From NCBI GenBank assembly GCA_051748565.1, contig JBNJHN010000026.1, forward strand, positions 1 through 23,284: a stretch of 23,284 nt of DNA. The letters are read 5' to 3'. A program made the translations under genes and the position numbers. Of the stretch, positions 22,049 through 23,284 are shown piece after piece (position 1 is the stretch's first letter; every line of letters begins with the position of its first letter). This DNA comes from SKPH01 sp051748565 (GTDB lineage: Bacteria > Bacillota > Dethiobacteria > DTU022). The notes beneath the pieces were generated by a model. The model saw nothing but the letters and a program-made list of their open reading frames with translations. It was not told the DNA's origin and did not search any database.

Positions 22049-22804
22049 TTAAACCTCTTTGATTTCGATTCCACCCATTATAGCCCGGGCCTGGATGCGA
22101 AGAATACTACTTGCTGATTCAGTTATGTTTTGTTCCACTTTGCGACCGGCGACTAGGCCTCCATTATCCAGCCCTTTAAATGTCACTCCGCCCAGGACCG
22201 CCGATCCCTCGTATATTATGGCCAGATCTTTCGGTATTTTAACATCTATTCCACCCATAACAGCGGTGAGATCGAGCACCGTTTCTCCTTCTGTAATTTC
22301 AGCAGCGGTCAGATCCATCTCTATGCCGCCCATGAAAGCAAAGTAGCTTCCTCCTTCGAGCTTCCAGGGTTGAGGACCACCTACGTTTGCGCCGCCCAAA
22401 AAAGCAAAACGCCCACCCCTGTTGCTGCTTTTTGTTTTACCCCGGAGGAGGCTGAAACCGATGAAAATTAAGATTAACGGCCAAAACAGGTTCCAAAACA
22501 GGCGGAGATCAACATCAAATAATCCCAGGTTACGACCAAGGTAAATCACACCTATAGTTATCGCTATCAGGCCAGTAATAAATTGCCCCCAGGAAAAATA
22601 GATCTTTTTTTTCCCGCCTGCATTCGAAGAACCGAATGATAAGAAAAGCCAGTTCAGGCCAATGACCAACGGGATTACAGGCCAGAGACTTAATGCCTGC
22701 CTGATGTCTATCTCAATACCCAGATCCAGATTATTTAAAAGCAAAATCACACCGATTACAACTATGGCTATACCAACTATCAGTCTCGCGCTGATCAAGC
22801 GCAT
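22049..22804 (-). CDS. LiaF-like membrane protein (LiaI/LiaF-type transmembrane region plus C-terminal beta domain)
   Basis: 251 residues. Four predicted membrane helices lie about 5-24, 37-56, 74-95 and 103-120. They are followed by a glycine-rich linker and a C-terminal domain built from repeated LGG/MGG motifs (AFLGG, FMGGIE, VMGGIDVKI, VLGGVTF, IMGGIEIKEV), as in LiaF and 'cell wall-active antibiotics response' proteins. In Bacillus LiaF holds the LiaRS two-component system off during normal growth, but no liaR or liaS is present here, so the role may be more general envelope protection. AGGTG precedes ATG 22804. Its stop is 2 bp from that of the convergent MurE-like gene, with no terminator between, so the two transcripts must overlap. 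Confidence 0.8.
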   Translation of the reverse strand: MRLISARLIVGIAIVVIGVILLLNNLDLGIEIDIRQALSLWPVIPLVIGLNWLFLSFGSSNAGGKKKIYFSWGQFITGLIAITIGVIYLGRNLGLFDVDLRLFWNLFWPLILIFIGFSLLRGKTKSSNRGGRFAFLGGANVGGPQPWKLEGGSYFAFMGGIEMDLTAAEITEGETVLDLTAVMGGIDVKIPKDLAIIYEGSAVLGGVTFKGLDNGGLVAGRKVEQNITESASSILRIQARAIMGGIEIKEV

Positions 22805-22884
22805 ATTTTACACCTGCTTTCAACTATTTGTATTACTTAATAAATTATCATAAGCAGTAGTAATTTGCACTAAAGATTTAGAGC

Positions 22885-22905
22885 TTAATCTGTAAAATAG
22901 ATTAA
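22885..22905. promoter_or_regulatory. Inverted repeat upstream of the LiaF-like gene
   Basis: TTAATCT (22885-22891) and AGATTAA (22899-22905) are perfect 7-bp inverted arms separated by 7 nt. They lie about 80-100 bp upstream of the LiaF-like start and just before the tRNA promoter. Candidate operator; regulator unknown. Confidence 0.3.
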
Positions 22906-22908
22906 CAG

Positions 22909-22930
22909 GCCTGCATTGCGCCTGCATTGC
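22909..22930. repeat. 11-bp exact tandem duplication
   Basis: GCCTGCATTGC occurs twice head to tail (22909-22919 and 22920-22930), immediately upstream of the tRNA promoter -35. Probably a slippage duplication. Confidence 0.8.
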
Positions 22931-22935
22931 GCCCG

Positions 22936-22964
22936 TTGACTTTTTATTTTTCACATGCTAAAAT
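22936..22964 (+). promoter_or_regulatory. Promoter of the tRNA-His/tRNA-Gln unit
   Basis: TTGACT (22936-22941), a 17-nt spacer, TAAAAT (22959-22964) with TG one base before it (extended -10). Strong sigma-A promoter, about 18 nt before the first tRNA. Confidence 0.8.
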
Positions 22965-22989
22965 TAACAGCGCACTTGTTATATATTAC

Positions 22990-23067
22990 GGTGGGTGTAG
23001 CTCAGTAGGTTAGAGCGCCAGGTTGTGGCCCTGGAGGCCGTGGGTTCGAATCCCATCACTCACCCCA
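22990..23067 (+). tRNA. tRNA-His (GTG)
   Basis: A full cloverleaf can be folded. The acceptor GTGGGTG pairs with CACTCAC, the anticodon stem CCAGG/CCTGG encloses loop TTGTGGC (anticodon GTG), and the T arm TGGGTTCGAATCCCA is intact. CCA is encoded. G at 22990 is the extra G-1 that pairs with discriminator C73, the identity mark of tRNA-His. Confidence 0.97.
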
Positions 23068-23102
23068 GGTTTTTCCAATCAAGCTGTAAATAGTTTAACT
23101 GC

Positions 23103-23177
23103 TGGGGCGTAGCCAAGCGGTAAGGCACGGGTCTTTGGAATCCGCATGCGTAGGTTCGAATCCTACCGCCCCAGCCA
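23103..23177 (+). tRNA. tRNA-Gln (TTG)
   Basis: Acceptor TGGGGCG pairs with CGCCCCA, discriminator G, encoded CCA. The anticodon stem CGGGT/ATCCG encloses loop CTTTGGA (anticodon TTG). The T arm TAGGTTCGAATCCTA is intact. It lies 35 nt after tRNA-His in the same transcript. Confidence 0.96.
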
Positions 23178-23184
23178 TTTTTAT

Positions 23185-23204
23185 ACCCTTTTTTAGGGTT
23201 TTTT
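23185..23204 (+). terminator. Terminator of the tRNA unit
   Basis: ACCCT (23185-23189), loop of five T, AGGGT (23195-23199), then five more T. It overlaps the stop codon of the minus-strand fragment that enters from the right. Confidence 0.7.
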
Positions 23205-23284
23205 CGGGGCTCTCACCTGCTTTGTGTGCATATAGGGTCCGGGCCCGAAAAGTTCATCGATAATTTGAACGGCAATGCGGTAAG
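23193..23284 (-). CDS. C-terminal fragment of an unrecognised protein
   Basis: A minus-strand frame is open from the right edge for 29 codons and ends at TAA (23195-23193). It includes DELFGPGPYMHTK and ends in the basic tail RAPKKP. The sequence looks protein-like (mixed, no low-complexity) and its stop falls at the tRNA terminator, as expected for a convergent gene. Of the other two minus-strand frames, one is closed within 10 codons and the other after 23. The family cannot be told from so little. Confidence 0.4.
   Translation of the reverse strand, partial: YRIAVQIIDELFGPGPYMHTKQVRAPKKP

Noticed and set aside
1..23284. CRISPR arrays, transposons, prophage or toxin-antitoxin genes
   Set aside because: No regularly spaced repeats, transposase, integrase or recognisable toxin/antitoxin frames were seen on either strand.

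Overview
The window looks like chromosomal DNA of an anaerobic, low-to-moderate-GC Gram-positive bacterium (Firmicutes, Clostridia-like). The grounds are the Bacillus/Clostridium-type chaperone and protease order (tig, clpP, clpX, lonA, engB), a FadR operator of Bacillus type, an ECF-type BioY, a LiaF-like membrane protein, strong AGGAGG ribosome binding sites, and several oxygen-sensitive or anaerobic functions (2-hydroxyacyl-CoA dehydratase activase, 4Fe-4S ferredoxin, nickel-pincer racemase). A fatty-acid-oxidising or syntrophic relative is plausible, but that is inference. No transposase, integrase, phage gene or CRISPR array was seen.

Layout. 1-3253 (minus): a class III aminotransferase (GabT-like, cut by the left edge) next to a sigma-54 activator. 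A textbook -24/-12 promoter and an inverted-repeat upstream site lie between them, so this appears to be a self-contained sigma-54 circuit for amino acid catabolism. 3254-4928: a divergent control region with a 16-bp palindrome and an orphan terminator, then a sigma-A promoter driving birA (biotin ligase) and bioY (biotin transporter). 4952-13615 (minus): a long co-directional block, tig-clpP-clpX-lonA-engB, then an ATP-dependent dehydratase activase and a LarA-family racemase. This joins protein folding and quality control, ribosome assembly and 2-hydroxy-acid metabolism. 13616-18240 (plus): fadR-fadN-fadA, a beta-oxidation operon with a near-consensus FadR operator at its own promoter and a long terminator. 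18352-19527 (plus): an M24 metallopeptidase.

19528-20136 is the longest stretch without an annotated large gene. It holds a well-supported 26-codon lipoprotein-signal-peptide gene on the minus strand, a very AT-rich segment, and a cluster of DnaA boxes (two exact TTATCCACA). Then come a single-cluster ferredoxin with a strong terminator, a divergent MurE-like Mur ligase whose C-terminal substrate motifs have been replaced, a convergent LiaF-like membrane protein, and a promoter, tRNA-His, tRNA-Gln, terminator unit. A 29-codon C-terminal fragment of an unrecognised minus-strand gene runs off the right edge.

The best candidates for new biology are the tiny lipoprotein/pheromone-like peptide beside the DnaA-box cluster, the rewired MurE-like ligase, the racemase/activase pair, and the lysine-rich tail on trigger factor.
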